Below are positions 9,037-18,333 of a stretch of 64,000 nt of DNA, piece after piece. The notes beneath the pieces are model-generated. The model was not told the origin of the DNA. It did no database searches and saw only the letters and a list, made by a program, of their open reading frames with translations. The translations under genes and the position numbers were made by a program. The stretch is taken from NCBI RefSeq assembly GCF_018130615.1, contig NZ_JAFCKB010000011.1:164565-228564 (forward strand), written 5' to 3'. Numbering within the stretch: position 1 is the first letter of the stretch; each line of letters starts with the position of its first letter. Origin of the DNA: Bradyrhizobium manausense (lineage in GTDB: Bacteria > Pseudomonadota > Alphaproteobacteria > Rhizobiales > Xanthobacteraceae).

Positions 9037-9263
9037 TCTTTTTTGCAATATTGCTCGCGTTCGAAACACAGTTCCGCGAGAGGATATGAGCTTTCAGCGA
9101 ACCCGCGCGACAGTGATAATCGACGTAGCGCCGAAACCGTGCGTCGCCTCAATTCGGCACGACGAACTGCCACGGCAGCGCGAGCCCGCTGGTCGCCGAG
9201 CGCGCAACGAAGCCCTTCGCTCGCCCGCCCCTTTGCGGCATGACCATCGTCTTCGCTGGATCA

Positions 9264-11201
9264 TCACGGTTGGCTCGACAAAGAGGCCGCAATCGCCCCT
9301 GACGCAGCCGCAGGCTCCCGTCTCGACCGAGACACCGAACGTCGGGCGCCGAGCCGGAACGCGATCTCGCCAACTATTCCCCGCCGGAAGACCATGACGC
9401 AACCGATGAAAATCATCCCGTGGACGATGTTCACCCAGGATCCAAGCGAGGCCAGGTAGTTTTCCATGCCGGCGACGATGATCGCGCCGAGGATGGGACC
9501 GGATAGCGTACCTACGCCTCCGAGAATCGACATGAGCAACGCATGGCCTGACATCGACCAATGAACGTTGGTGAGGGAGGCGAGCTGGAAGACCAGCGCA
9601 TCCAGTGCCCCTGCGACGGCAGCTAGAACCGCTGAAAGCACGAATGCCAGGAGCTTGCAGCGGTCCGTATCGTACCCCAAGGAAATGGCTCGCGCTTCGT
9701 TTTCACGAACGCTCTTCAAGACATAGCCAAAGGGGGAATTGACGATGCGCCAGATCGTTATCAGGCCCAGCAGCACAATGGCGAACACAAAATAATACAT
9801 CGTCAGCTGGTTTTCGAGGTTGATCAGCCCGAACAGATGGCCACGAGGCACCCCCTGAATGCCTTCGTCATTGTGAGTGAATGGAGCCTGGACTGCGAAG
9901 AAGTAGACCATCTGCGCCAAGGCAAGCGTAACCATCGCAAAATAGATGCCGTGCCGCCTGATCGCGAGATAGCCGAACGCCAGCCCCATCATGCCTACGA
10001 CCGTCATCGCGGCCAAAATGCCAAACATAGGATCGAAACCCATCGTTTTGACGGTGTAGGCAGCAACATAGCTGGCGGTCCCATAGAACGCTGCATGGCC
10101 GAATGACATGAGGCCGCCAAAGCCGAGCAGCAGATTAAAGGCGCTCGCGAAGAGGGCGAAACAGAGCACTTTCATGCCGAACACGGGATAGACCACGAAT
10201 GGCGCCGCCAGTCCCGCTGCGATGCTGACGGCGACTAGCGTCCGACGGACAGCTACGTTCATGAAGTCCAGAGACACGTCGCCGGAGAGGCTGCTGTTCG
10301 GAGCTTGCTGCTCACTGGTGCCGAACAAGCCCGCCGGGCGCAACAACAGCACCAGGACCATGATGACGAATACGATTGTGGTCGAGGCTTGAGGGTAGAA
10401 GGTCTTGGTCAAGCCTTCGGCGATCCCGAGGCCGAAGCCGGAGATGATTGCGCCCTTGATAGAGCCCATTCCGCCGATGACAACCACGGCAAAAACCACG
10501 ATGATGATCTCCGAACCCATCTGCGCGTTGATTGAATAGATCGGAGCCGCCATCGTGCCCGCCAATGCCGCCAACGCGACACCGAAACCGTACGTCAACA
10601 TGACCAGCTTTGGGACGTTGATGCCGAAGGAGCGGGTCAGATCCGGCCTTTCGGTGGCCGCTCTCAGCACAGAGCCCAAACGTGTCTTTTCGATCAGATA
10701 CCAAGTGGCGAGGCAGACGGTCAGGGAAATGCCGATCACCCACAGGCGATAGGCTGGGAGGTAGGTGAAGGCGAGTTTCCAGCCTCCGGCCAGAGCGCTC
10801 GGCACAGGGTAGGTGTTGCCGGATGATCCCATCCGCTGGCGCACGCATCCCTCGATCACCAGGGCGAAACCGAAGGTCAGCAGCATTCCGTACATGTGGT
10901 GAAGATGGTACAGGTGCCGTATGAACACGCGCTCCAGCACGACGCCGAAGCTTCCGACAATCAGCGGCGCGAGGATGAGTGCCGGCCAGTACCCGACGCC
11001 CAGCCAGGTCAGCAGCACGTACGAGCAGAGCGCACCCATCATATACTGGGCCCCATGTGCGAAATTCACGATCTGGAGCAGTCCAAATATGATGGCGAGG
11101 CCGAGACTCAGAAGTGCATAAAAGCTTCCGTTAATCAGTCCAATGAGCAACTGACCGGCGAGTACCGGCAGCGGCGGCATGAAACTCATTAGCTCTGTCA
11201 T
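9264..11201 (-). CDS. Fused LivH-LivM branched-chain amino acid-type ABC permease
   Basis: 645 residues made of two permease domains. Residues 1 to about 300 are LivH-like (GLINGSFYALLSLGLAIIFGLLQIVNFAHGAQYM, later VVIGGMGSIKGAIISG). About 320 to 620 are LivM-like (FNLLLGFGGLMSFGHAAFYG, then SILGGVGTLSGPILGA). These form the inner-membrane channel of HAAT-type importers, normally from two proteins. The fusion keeps both EAA-like loops, so one polypeptide should supply the whole pore. It is the last gene of the Liv operon. Such importers also carry aromatic acids and amides, which fits the catabolic setting. Confidence 0.92.
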   Translation of the reverse strand: MTELMSFMPPLPVLAGQLLIGLINGSFYALLSLGLAIIFGLLQIVNFAHGAQYMMGALCSYVLLTWLGVGYWPALILAPLIVGSFGVVLERVFIRHLYHLHHMYGMLLTFGFALVIEGCVRQRMGSSGNTYPVPSALAGGWKLAFTYLPAYRLWVIGISLTVCLATWYLIEKTRLGSVLRAATERPDLTRSFGINVPKLVMLTYGFGVALAALAGTMAAPIYSINAQMGSEIIIVVFAVVVIGGMGSIKGAIISGFGLGIAEGLTKTFYPQASTTIVFVIMVLVLLLRPAGLFGTSEQQAPNSSLSGDVSLDFMNVAVRRTLVAVSIAAGLAAPFVVYPVFGMKVLCFALFASAFNLLLGFGGLMSFGHAAFYGTASYVAAYTVKTMGFDPMFGILAAMTVVGMMGLAFGYLAIRRHGIYFAMVTLALAQMVYFFAVQAPFTHNDEGIQGVPRGHLFGLINLENQLTMYYFVFAIVLLGLITIWRIVNSPFGYVLKSVRENEARAISLGYDTDRCKLLAFVLSAVLAAVAGALDALVFQLASLTNVHWSMSGHALLMSILGGVGTLSGPILGAIIVAGMENYLASLGSWVNIVHGMIFIGCVMVFRRGIVGEIAFRLGARRSVSRSRREPAAASGAIAASLSSQP

Positions 11202-11248
11202 TTGTGTCCTTCGCGGGTTCCAACCCTGATCTAAGTCTGGCCGATTTC

Positions 11249-11968
11249 TCAGACGGAGAGATAAGCAGTCACTCGCGGACTACCGCTGTCAAATTCCTCA
11301 GCCGGAATCATGTCGACCACTCTGCCATGCTCGACGATGTAGTGGCGGTCCGCGATACCTTCCGCAAAATGCGAATTCTGCTCGACCAGCAGGATGGTAT
11401 ATCCACGGGTCTTGAGCATACGGATTAAGTTGCCAATCTGCTCAACGATGACCGGCGCGAGGCCTTCGGTCGGTTCGTCCAACAGCAAGAGTTTGGCACC
11501 GGTGCGGAGAATTCGTGCGATGGCGAGCATCTGCTGCTCTCCTCCGGACATTCGAGTGCCGTAGCTCAGGCGGCGCTCGAAAAGATTCGGAAAGGTCTCA
11601 TAGATTTCCGAAACGCTCATCCCGCCAGGCGCCACAATCGGCGGAAGCAGCAGGTTTTCCTCGACCGTCAGGGTCGCGTAGATGCCGCGCTCTTCCGGAC
11701 AAAAGGCAATCCCCATGCGACCGATTTCCTCCGGCCGAAGCGCGGTGCATTCCTTTCCGCGAAACTGCAATTGACCGGATCGTCTGTCGATCAAGCCCAT
11801 GATCGACTTTAAGGTGGTCGACTTGCCGGCGCCATTACGGCCCAGGAGTGTGACAACCTCGCCCTCCAGCACCTCAATCGACATCCCGTGCAGGGCTTGC
11901 GAGTCGCCGTACCAGGCGCAGAGATTGGTGACCGAAAGCATGCGTTCCGACCGTTCGTCCTTAGGCAT
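11249..11968 (-). CDS. livF: LivF-type ABC transporter ATP-binding protein
   Basis: 239 residues. Walker A is GRNGAGKST, the Q-loop lies near MGIAFCPEERGIYATLTVEENL, the signature is SGGEQQMLAIARIL and Walker B LLLLDEPTEGL, followed by the H-loop in LVEQNSH. The C-terminus matches LivF (GRVVDMIPAEEF). The start codon lies inside the end of livG (8-nt overlap), which implies coupled translation; an internal ATG at 11941 is an alternative. It powers the fused permease 47 nt downstream. Confidence 0.92.
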   Translation of the reverse strand: MPKDERSERMLSVTNLCAWYGDSQALHGMSIEVLEGEVVTLLGRNGAGKSTTLKSIMGLIDRRSGQLQFRGKECTALRPEEIGRMGIAFCPEERGIYATLTVEENLLLPPIVAPGGMSVSEIYETFPNLFERRLSYGTRMSGGEQQMLAIARILRTGAKLLLLDEPTEGLAPVIVEQIGNLIRMLKTRGYTILLVEQNSHFAEGIADRHYIVEHGRVVDMIPAEEFDSGSPRVTAYLSV

Positions 11969-12713
11969 GAGCCGATCCTATGTAAGCCGTCCGGACTTCG
12001 GGATTTTTCGATATGTCCGCGTAAGAACCTTCAGCCAGCACTCGGCCTCGGGCCATAACTGTGATTGCGTCGGACAGTTCGGCGACAACCGAAAGATTGT
12101 GCTCAACCATCAAAACGGTGTGGGTTTGATTCACCTGGCGGATCAGGTTGGAAACCACACCGATGTCTTCTCGCCCCAGCCCGGACATCGGCTCATCGAG
12201 CAAGAGCAGCTTCGGATCAAGAGACAGAGTAGTAGCGATCTCCAACGCGCGACGTCGGCCGTATGGCAGGTTCATAGCCACCTCGTTCGAGACGTCCGAC
12301 AGGCCGACCGAGCTCAAAAGTTCGTCGGCCCGGTCGTCAAGCTGATCAAGCATGCGACCGCTACGCCAGAAATGGAAGGTCGTCCCGAGGCGGCGCTGCA
12401 GCGCCACCCGCAGATTGTCCCGAACCGTGAGATGAGGGAAGATCGCGGAGATCTGGAACGACCGTACCATACCCATCCGCGCCACATGGGAAGGCTTACG
12501 AAGGGTGATGTCGTACCCGTCGTAACGGATCTCACCCTGCGTTGGCTGAAGGAACTTTGTAAGAAGATTGAATACAGTCGTTTTACCCGCGCCGTTTGGA
12601 CCGATGAGCGCGTGTATCGTGCCGCTTCGCACGCGGAGATTTACGCCTCGAACGGCGTAGAATCCCCCAAAGCTCTTGCTCAGGCCCCGCGTCTCCAAAA
12701 TGTTCGCGTTCAT
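11961..12713 (-). CDS. livG: LivG-type ABC transporter ATP-binding protein
   Basis: 250 residues from ATG 12713, chosen over an upstream GTG at 12758 because GAGG stands 9 nt before it and the protein then opens with the usual ILETRGLSKSFGGFYAVRGVNL. Walker A is GPNGAGKTT, signature PYGRRRALEIATTL, Walker B LLLLDEPMSGL, and the H-loop MVEHNL. The signature is a LivG-type variant (LPYGRRRALE). With LivF it forms the ATPase pair of the importer encoded by this operon. Confidence 0.92.
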   Translation of the reverse strand: MNANILETRGLSKSFGGFYAVRGVNLRVRSGTIHALIGPNGAGKTTVFNLLTKFLQPTQGEIRYDGYDITLRKPSHVARMGMVRSFQISAIFPHLTVRDNLRVALQRRLGTTFHFWRSGRMLDQLDDRADELLSSVGLSDVSNEVAMNLPYGRRRALEIATTLSLDPKLLLLDEPMSGLGREDIGVVSNLIRQVNQTHTVLMVEHNLSVVAELSDAITVMARGRVLAEGSYADISKNPEVRTAYIGSAHA

Positions 12714-12769
12714 CTGCGTTCGCCTCAAGTCTACGGGATTGTGCGATGAAGTATCCACACCCTAACGAG

Positions 12770-14014
12770 TCATCTGGCCGCCTTGACCAAGGGACACTCG
12801 CTATCCTTGATCGGCAGGAAGGCATCCAGCGCCGGCACGGTGCCCAGAAGCTCCATGTAATCCGACTTGGACGAGGAGGCGCCCGGCGCTTTCACCTTGC
12901 CGATATAGATGTCCCGGACCAGCTGGTTGTTGGCGAGGATCTTGGCATTTGACAGCGCGAAGCCTTCGGCTGGAATTTCCCGCATTTTGGGAATCACAAC
13001 AGAGGCGTCAGTGGTGCCAGCCACCTTCACCGCCTTGAGGTAATGTGTGATCGCCTCGTAATCGGCCACGTGCGAGAAAGAGGGAACAACACCGGTGCGC
13101 TCCTCGAACCGCTTAGCCCAAGCCGCGGCCTCAGGGTTGAGGCCAGGGTAGAACGGCGTCGAAAAGATAATACCTTGTGCCGTATGCAGCCCTATGGCCA
13201 TGAGGTCTGTCGTAAACAAACCCACAGCCAATAGATTCTTGCCACCTGCAATCAGGCCGAACTCCTGAGCGGTTTTGACGACATTGATCATGTCGCTACC
13301 GCCGGCAGTGAGGACGATGTTGTCGGCCCCCGACCCTTGCGCCTGTAGCAGATAGGAGGAGACGTCGCCCGAGGCCACCGGCACACGCACGGAGCCGAGA
13401 AGCTTGCCCCCGCCTGCCGTAACGCCAGCTTCCGCGCTACGCCGCAATGCTTCGCCCACCGCGTTATCTGGAACGAACACGAAGGATGTCTTGCCCTTGT
13501 GCTCGGTAGCGTAGCGCGTCAGCGCAACACCCAGCGCGTACGCGTCCGGCGACCAATGGACTGCATTGGGTATGCACTTCGATCCGGCCAAGTCAGGCGA
13601 TTGCGCGATAGCCTGAATCAGAGCCTTGGCAGGTCGGGAGCGGGCGATCTCCTGCACGGCCAGGGCGACGGAAGACCCCGGCAGCCCTGTAATGACATCG
13701 ACGTTGTCTCTGTCGAACCACTCAGCGGCAATGGCCGAGCCCACACTAGGCTTGTTTTGATGATCGGCCGATACCACCTCGATCTTTTTGCCGAGGACAG
13801 TGCCGCCGAAATCCTCCACGGCCATCTGCGTCGCGGCGAGGCCATACTTGCCATCGACATCAGAAAAGGCCGAATTCATGTCTGTCAGGTGACCGATCTT
13901 GACAGCGCCGCCCTGCCCTAGAGCCGCTCCGGCGGAAAACATCGTGAGCAATGCAACAGCGGCGGCCGAGCCAAACATGCGAGCGCCCGACGCGCTTCTC
14001 TTGAATCCGATCAT
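12770..14014 (-). CDS. Periplasmic substrate-binding protein of the Liv-type importer
   Basis: 414 residues from ATG 14014, placed by GGGAGG 9 nt upstream; the ATG at 14023 abuts that site. It has a signal peptide ending GAALGQG and then VKIGHLTDMNSAFSDVDGKYGLAATQMAVEDFGG, the start of a type I periplasmic-binding fold (Peripla_BP_6). These proteins bind amino acids, amides or aromatic acids. It heads the operon with livG, livF and livHM. The candidate promoter at 14486-14523 leaves a leader of about 470 nt, which is unusually long. Confidence 0.9.
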   Translation of the reverse strand: MIGFKRSASGARMFGSAAAVALLTMFSAGAALGQGGAVKIGHLTDMNSAFSDVDGKYGLAATQMAVEDFGGTVLGKKIEVVSADHQNKPSVGSAIAAEWFDRDNVDVITGLPGSSVALAVQEIARSRPAKALIQAIAQSPDLAGSKCIPNAVHWSPDAYALGVALTRYATEHKGKTSFVFVPDNAVGEALRRSAEAGVTAGGGKLLGSVRVPVASGDVSSYLLQAQGSGADNIVLTAGGSDMINVVKTAQEFGLIAGGKNLLAVGLFTTDLMAIGLHTAQGIIFSTPFYPGLNPEAAAWAKRFEERTGVVPSFSHVADYEAITHYLKAVKVAGTTDASVVIPKMREIPAEGFALSNAKILANNQLVRDIYIGKVKAPGASSSKSDYMELLGTVPALDAFLPIKDSECPLVKAAR

Positions 14015-14745
14015 TATCTGCATCCTCCCTTTTCTGTTATTTGCGGCCGGCGTATCCGGCTTTTTATTTTAGATGCACCAGCTTCGAACACCTAAGCTGG
14101 CGGAATTCGGGTCAAATCCGGCGGCCGCCTAAAGTTAGCCCGCCAATTTTCGCCGAGCGCCCATCACACGTGGTTAGTTCGCCTGCGGTCAATTCTGAGA
14201 CCGGCTCTCTGCCGAGACGCACAACGCCGTTCCATTTCACAGCGTCGACGCCGCCATCTGCTTCGCAGAGACATAATGAGGGAAAACTGACCTCCACCTG
14301 CGCCTCACCTCCCATCTTCGACTCGCCTCACGCCAAACTCGCTTTGTGCGGGTCGATCAAAGGCACTTCTTGAGAAAATTGAATTTGTTTCTTCTTTGCG
14401 GTGCTTGGACCGGTCACCACGACCTCGTCGCGTTCCGATCGCCCGATCTGTGAGGCAGTTCCGCACTACAATATTCATCTTAGTTACACTGATCAGTATG
14501 ACTGTATATTTCTGACCTGTCAATCCACTTCTTGTCATTATGCTGCAATACTGCGGCGTCGGCATATCCACGGCGGCGATCGCTGCAGCTGACAATTGCG
14601 TAAGCCTTCACATCATCACGCGAAAGCAGATGACAGCCAACTATCGCTTCGCTTATCTTCAATACCGCACCGCAAACGTACATTCGTGCAGCGCACCCAC
14701 GGATCGAATCGCGGCGAATATTTTTCTCGGATCTAGGGAACAGAA
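14015..14745. other. Intergenic region of about 730 nt holding a promoter/operator
   Basis: No recognisable gene. A GC hairpin (GCCGG, CGTAT, CCGGC) followed by a T-rich run is at 14046-14070, readable on the plus strand only. The clear signal is the shared leftward promoter at 14486-14523. The part between that promoter and the binding-protein start may be a long leader. Confidence 0.5.
14486..14523 (-). promoter_or_regulatory. Promoter/operator 2 with ACTGATCAGT palindrome
   Basis: Read leftward: TTGACA (14523-14518), 17 nt, CATACT, merging into ACTGATCAGT at 14488-14497. The inner AATATACAGT block is identical to site 1. It should drive the Liv importer operon. Position of the palindrome over -10/+1 suits repression. 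Confidence 0.6.
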
Positions 14746-15360
14746 ATGTCGGAGCTACCGTCCTACTCGAATATGCCCGCACTTCATCCCGCGAGGACTG
14801 CGCTGTTGCTGCTGGATCTGCAGCTTGTCTGCCTGGAAAATTGGGTTCCTGAAACACAAGTCCCGACGCTCATCGAACGCACGTCCAAGCTTCTGAAGAC
14901 AGCAAGAGCCGCCAACTTGCTTGTGGTTCACGTGAAGGTGGGGTTTCGCACCAACTATCCGGAGATCAGCCCTCGCAATAAGTTGTTCACCTGGCTGAAA
15001 GAGAATCAATTGTTTGCTCCAGGAAGTCCCAGTGGACAAATCCATCCAGCTTTGGCTCCGACCGATTTCGAGCCGGTTGTTGTAAAGCACCGAGTGGGCG
15101 CTTTTACAGGAACCGACCTTGAAAGGATTCTCCGAGCAAACGAGATTGACACCGTCATCATCGCCGGAATATCGACAAGTGGCGCTGTACTCTCAGCGGT
15201 GCGCCAAGCATTCGATTTGGATTATCGGCTGGTCCTCGCGCAGGACTGTTGCGCAGACCTCGATGCCGAAGTGCAAAAGGTCGTTGTTGAAAAAATAATT
15301 GCGGCTCACGCGACGATCGCGTCGGCTGCACAGATCGTGAGGGCGATACAAGTTGGCTAA
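14746..15360 (+). CDS. Isochorismatase-like (cysteine hydrolase fold) protein lacking the catalytic Cys
   Basis: 204 residues. The family Asp is in LLLLDLQ (residue 24) and the Lys in VVVKHRVGAF (residue 114). At the nucleophile position the usual T-X-X-C motif reads TSGAV, giving Ala at residue 147. Fold features (VIIAGISTSG, LVLAQDCCADLDAEVQ) are otherwise intact. Family members hydrolyse isochorismate or amides such as maleamate and nicotinamide. Members without Cys exist, including true isochorismatases with Gly, so this may be active on an enol ether or be non-hydrolytic. It is the only plus-strand gene of this part, convergent with the aldehyde dehydrogenase. Confidence 0.82.
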   Translation: MSELPSYSNMPALHPARTALLLLDLQLVCLENWVPETQVPTLIERTSKLLKTARAANLLVVHVKVGFRTNYPEISPRNKLFTWLKENQLFAPGSPSGQIHPALAPTDFEPVVVKHRVGAFTGTDLERILRANEIDTVIIAGISTSGAVLSAVRQAFDLDYRLVLAQDCCADLDAEVQKVVVEKIIAAHATIASAAQIVRAIQVG

Positions 15361-15385
15361 GTTGTTAGTGAACGGCGGATGGTCG

Positions 15386-16867
15386 TCACAAGCCTCCTAT
15401 CGCGCGACGCGACAGCCCTCCAACATGGAACGCCTTGATCTCGAGATACTCGTCGATGCCATACATCGATCCCTCGCGCCCCAGGCCTGATTGCTTGATG
15501 CCGCCGAACGGGGCGGCTTCCACCGACACTGAACCGGTATTCAGTCCCACCATCCCAAATTCGAGTTGCTCTGCCACTCGCCAGGATCGTCGCAGGTCGT
15601 TCGTGTAGAAATATGCTGCCAATCCGAAGGGCGTCGCATTGGCGATCGCTATCGCCTCCTCTTCGCTTCCGAAGCGGAACAGCGGTGCAACGGGTCCGAA
15701 GATTTCTTCTTGCGCCAGGCTCATCTCGGGTGTCGCGTCGGTCAAGACCGTCGGCAACACGAACAGGCGATTGTGCGTCGTCGAGCCGGTCAGCATCCTG
15801 GCGCCATGTGCGAGCGCGTCGTCCACGATCCGGACGATCTTGCCCACAGCGGTCTCGCTGATCATGGGCCCCATCGTGATGCCCTTGTCGAGACCGTTCC
15901 CGACCACGATTTTCGCGGCCTCTGCGGCGAGCCGCTCGGCAAAACGCTCATAGATTCCTGACTGCACGAGAATTCGGTTCGCGCAGACGCAAGTCTGGCC
16001 GCCGTTGCGGAACTTGGAGGCAAGCACGCCCGAGATCGCCAGATCGAGATCCGCGTCGTCAAAGACGATGAAGGGCGCGTTCCCGCCAAGTTCGAAACTG
16101 ACCCGCTTCACCGATCCGGCGCATTGCGCCATCAGGATCTTGCCGACCTCCGTCGAACCGGTAAATGAGAGTTTGCGGACGGTCTCATTTCCGGTCAGCT
16201 CGCCGCCGATTCCGCTCGGCAAGCCTGTCACGACGTTGATCACGCCCTTCGGAACGCCAGCGCGTTCGGCCAGAACCGCGAGCGCGAGCGCCGAGAGCGG
16301 CGTCAACTCGGATGGTTTCACGACTGTCGGGCATCCGGCTGCGAGGGCCGGCGCCAACTTGCGGGTGATCATCGCAACCGGAAAATTCCACGGCGTGATC
16401 GCGGCGGACACGCCAACGGATTGCTTCAGAACCAGGATGCGCCGGTCCGATTCCGGCGCCGGGATCACGTCCCCGTAAGCACGGACAGCTTCCTCGGCAA
16501 ACCACTTGACGAAGCTCGCCCCATAACGAACCTCACCCCGCGCCTCGACAAGAGGTTTACCCTGCTCCAGGGTCATTATCGTCGCGAGGTCGTCCTCATT
16601 CTGAAGGATCAGGTCGTGCCAACGCATCAGAAGGTTGGCACGGTCGGCTGCTGGTCGGCCGCGCCAGCCTTCCCATGCCTGGTCGGCTGCAGCAATGGCC
16701 GCACGGGTCTCGGCTGCTCCCAGGGCCGGCACGGACGCGACCCACTCGCCCGTAGCCGGATTGATGACTGGAAGGGAGTTTCCGTCAGCGGCCTCGACTA
16801 GCTGACCGTCCAGGTAGGACTTTTCAACGAGCAGAGCGGCGTCGCGAATATGAGATCGAGGGGACAT
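15386..16867 (-). CDS. NAD(P)-dependent aldehyde dehydrogenase, succinate-semialdehyde dehydrogenase type
   Basis: 493 residues, full length for the family. Landmarks are PWNFPVAMITRKLAPALAAGCPTVVKPSELTPLSA, FTGSTEVGK, catalytic Glu in FELGGNAPF (about residue 258), catalytic Cys in NGGQTCVCANR (about 292), and EEIFGPVAPLFRF. The sequence is closest in style to GabD-like enzymes that oxidise semialdehydes to acids. It is 126 nt downstream of the CapA-like gene, probably in one transcript. In this island it could oxidise a semialdehyde formed by ring cleavage; the substrate is inferred. Confidence 0.93.
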   Translation of the reverse strand: MSPRSHIRDAALLVEKSYLDGQLVEAADGNSLPVINPATGEWVASVPALGAAETRAAIAAADQAWEGWRGRPAADRANLLMRWHDLILQNEDDLATIMTLEQGKPLVEARGEVRYGASFVKWFAEEAVRAYGDVIPAPESDRRILVLKQSVGVSAAITPWNFPVAMITRKLAPALAAGCPTVVKPSELTPLSALALAVLAERAGVPKGVINVVTGLPSGIGGELTGNETVRKLSFTGSTEVGKILMAQCAGSVKRVSFELGGNAPFIVFDDADLDLAISGVLASKFRNGGQTCVCANRILVQSGIYERFAERLAAEAAKIVVGNGLDKGITMGPMISETAVGKIVRIVDDALAHGARMLTGSTTHNRLFVLPTVLTDATPEMSLAQEEIFGPVAPLFRFGSEEEAIAIANATPFGLAAYFYTNDLRRSWRVAEQLEFGMVGLNTGSVSVEAAPFGGIKQSGLGREGSMYGIDEYLEIKAFHVGGLSRRAIGGL

Positions 16868-16992
16868 GATTGACTGTCGGAAGTGAGGATAGTGTCGGTC
16901 AAGGCGTCACTGGCAGAGCGCAATCAACCAAATGATTGCGCGCTCACGCCAAGCGCCGGCTTTGATTGTTCGCAGCTTTCCTCGAGCCGGGG

Positions 16993-18333
16993 CTATCTCT
17001 TCGCGGCCATTCGGCCGAAGCATCGCCCGTCGCAGCGATCGATCTCGACCATCGTCCCGAAAGGTCGCGACAGACCGTCGAGGCGCGAGAGAATGCGCTT
17101 CCCCTCCTCGACGTCCGTCAGCATCGGCGTTCCCCGGCGGCTTCTTGGAAGGCCCGGCCCCATCGTAATGGGATGGAGCTCGGACGTCGCCAGTTCGCCG
17201 TCCGCGAAGGTGAATTGAGCCACGACGGACTCCCAGAAAAAGGGCTGCTTCTGGTAGCCCGTCACTGCATCGTAGAGATCAGCAGTCGTCGACGACAACG
17301 GCATGCCCTGCTGCTCGTACACCTCGAGCGGAAACGCGGCGGTCGCCTCCAGATTGAAGATGAAGTTGCCCAGCGAATAGCAGATCGGCCGGTTGCGATA
17401 GAGTTCGACACCACGCAGCATATGGGGTCCGTGCCCGAGGACGGCATGCGCGCCGGCATCGACGAGCCTGTGCGCGAGCGGCTGTAGGAATTCGGCAGGA
17501 ACATCGGTGTTCCACCGCCCCTGTAGTCCCTCGTGACAGTGAAGAGCGACGACGACAAGGTCCGCCATTCGGCTAGCCTCGTTGACAACGCTCGTCAGCG
17601 CCTGCACGTCACGTTCCAACGCGTCCGTTTGAACCCTGGGATTGTCGTCAGCTACGAAATGCACGCTCTCTACCGCAATGCCGCCAGGCGGCGGCGAGTC
17701 ATAGACGTTACGATCGGGGTAAGGGAAGTGGATGCCCGGAGCCGTCGTTCCGGTCGAGGCAATGTTGACACCGGCCTCAGCCAGCATGTCGCGCAAAGCG
17801 CCGAACCGTTCCGTCTTGATGTAATGGGTCTTCTGCAAGCGCACCGGTGCAATGCCCGGCCGGCCGGCGTCTCCGATCCCGATATCGGCGGCGAGCGCCA
17901 ACCTGGCGTTGCTCGACCCCGCCGCGATAAACGCCACTCGTCCTCCCGCGGCGTCGAAATAGCACGGTTGCCGCGCCTCACGGAGCGTGCGTCCCGCTCC
18001 GGCGTAGCGCATGTTTCTGCTCTCCAATGCCTCCAGCGTCGCGACGAGGCCATCGGTGCCATAGTCCGTGGCGTGGTTGTTGGCCATTCCATAGAGGTCG
18101 ATGCCGAGAAATTCGTACTCCGAGAGCAGGCCCGGATCCGCCCCCATCGGCGTGCCGTGCATCGTCGTCGACGGATGCCGACCACGCCCTGGATACGACA
18201 TCTCGACGTTGGTGATCGTCACATCCGCTCCTCTCAAGAGCGCGACGAGTTCACGGAACCCATCATTCGGCGTTGCCGAGATCGCATGAGTCAACATGGA
18301 GTCTCCGGTGGCAAGCAGCTTCACCTCGGGCAT
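16993..18333 (-). CDS. CapA family (PGA_cap metallophosphatase-like) protein
   Basis: 446 residues starting VKLLATGDSMLT, with ADVTITNVEMSYPGRG, GMANNHATDYG, VVALHCHEG and VLGHGPHMLRGVEL. These are the Asp, Asn and His metal-ligand blocks of the CapA/PgsA superfamily with a calcineurin-like fold. CapA proteins are known from poly-gamma-glutamate capsule synthesis, but there is no membrane anchor here, so the protein should be soluble. Several catabolic clusters carry CapA-like enzymes of unknown reaction. It is the first gene of the transcript with the aldehyde dehydrogenase; GGAAA precedes the ATG. Confidence 0.85.
   Translation of the reverse strand: MPEVKLLATGDSMLTHAISATPNDGFRELVALLRGADVTITNVEMSYPGRGRHPSTTMHGTPMGADPGLLSEYEFLGIDLYGMANNHATDYGTDGLVATLEALESRNMRYAGAGRTLREARQPCYFDAAGGRVAFIAAGSSNARLALAADIGIGDAGRPGIAPVRLQKTHYIKTERFGALRDMLAEAGVNIASTGTTAPGIHFPYPDRNVYDSPPPGGIAVESVHFVADDNPRVQTDALERDVQALTSVVNEASRMADLVVVALHCHEGLQGRWNTDVPAEFLQPLAHRLVDAGAHAVLGHGPHMLRGVELYRNRPICYSLGNFIFNLEATAAFPLEVYEQQGMPLSSTTADLYDAVTGYQKQPFFWESVVAQFTFADGELATSELHPITMGPGLPRSRRGTPMLTDVEEGKRILSRLDGLSRPFGTMVEIDRCDGRCFGRMAAKR

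Noticed and set aside
14046-14070. GC hairpin followed by a T-rich run
   Set aside because: Would terminate plus-strand transcription, but no plus-strand gene ends there; probably chance.
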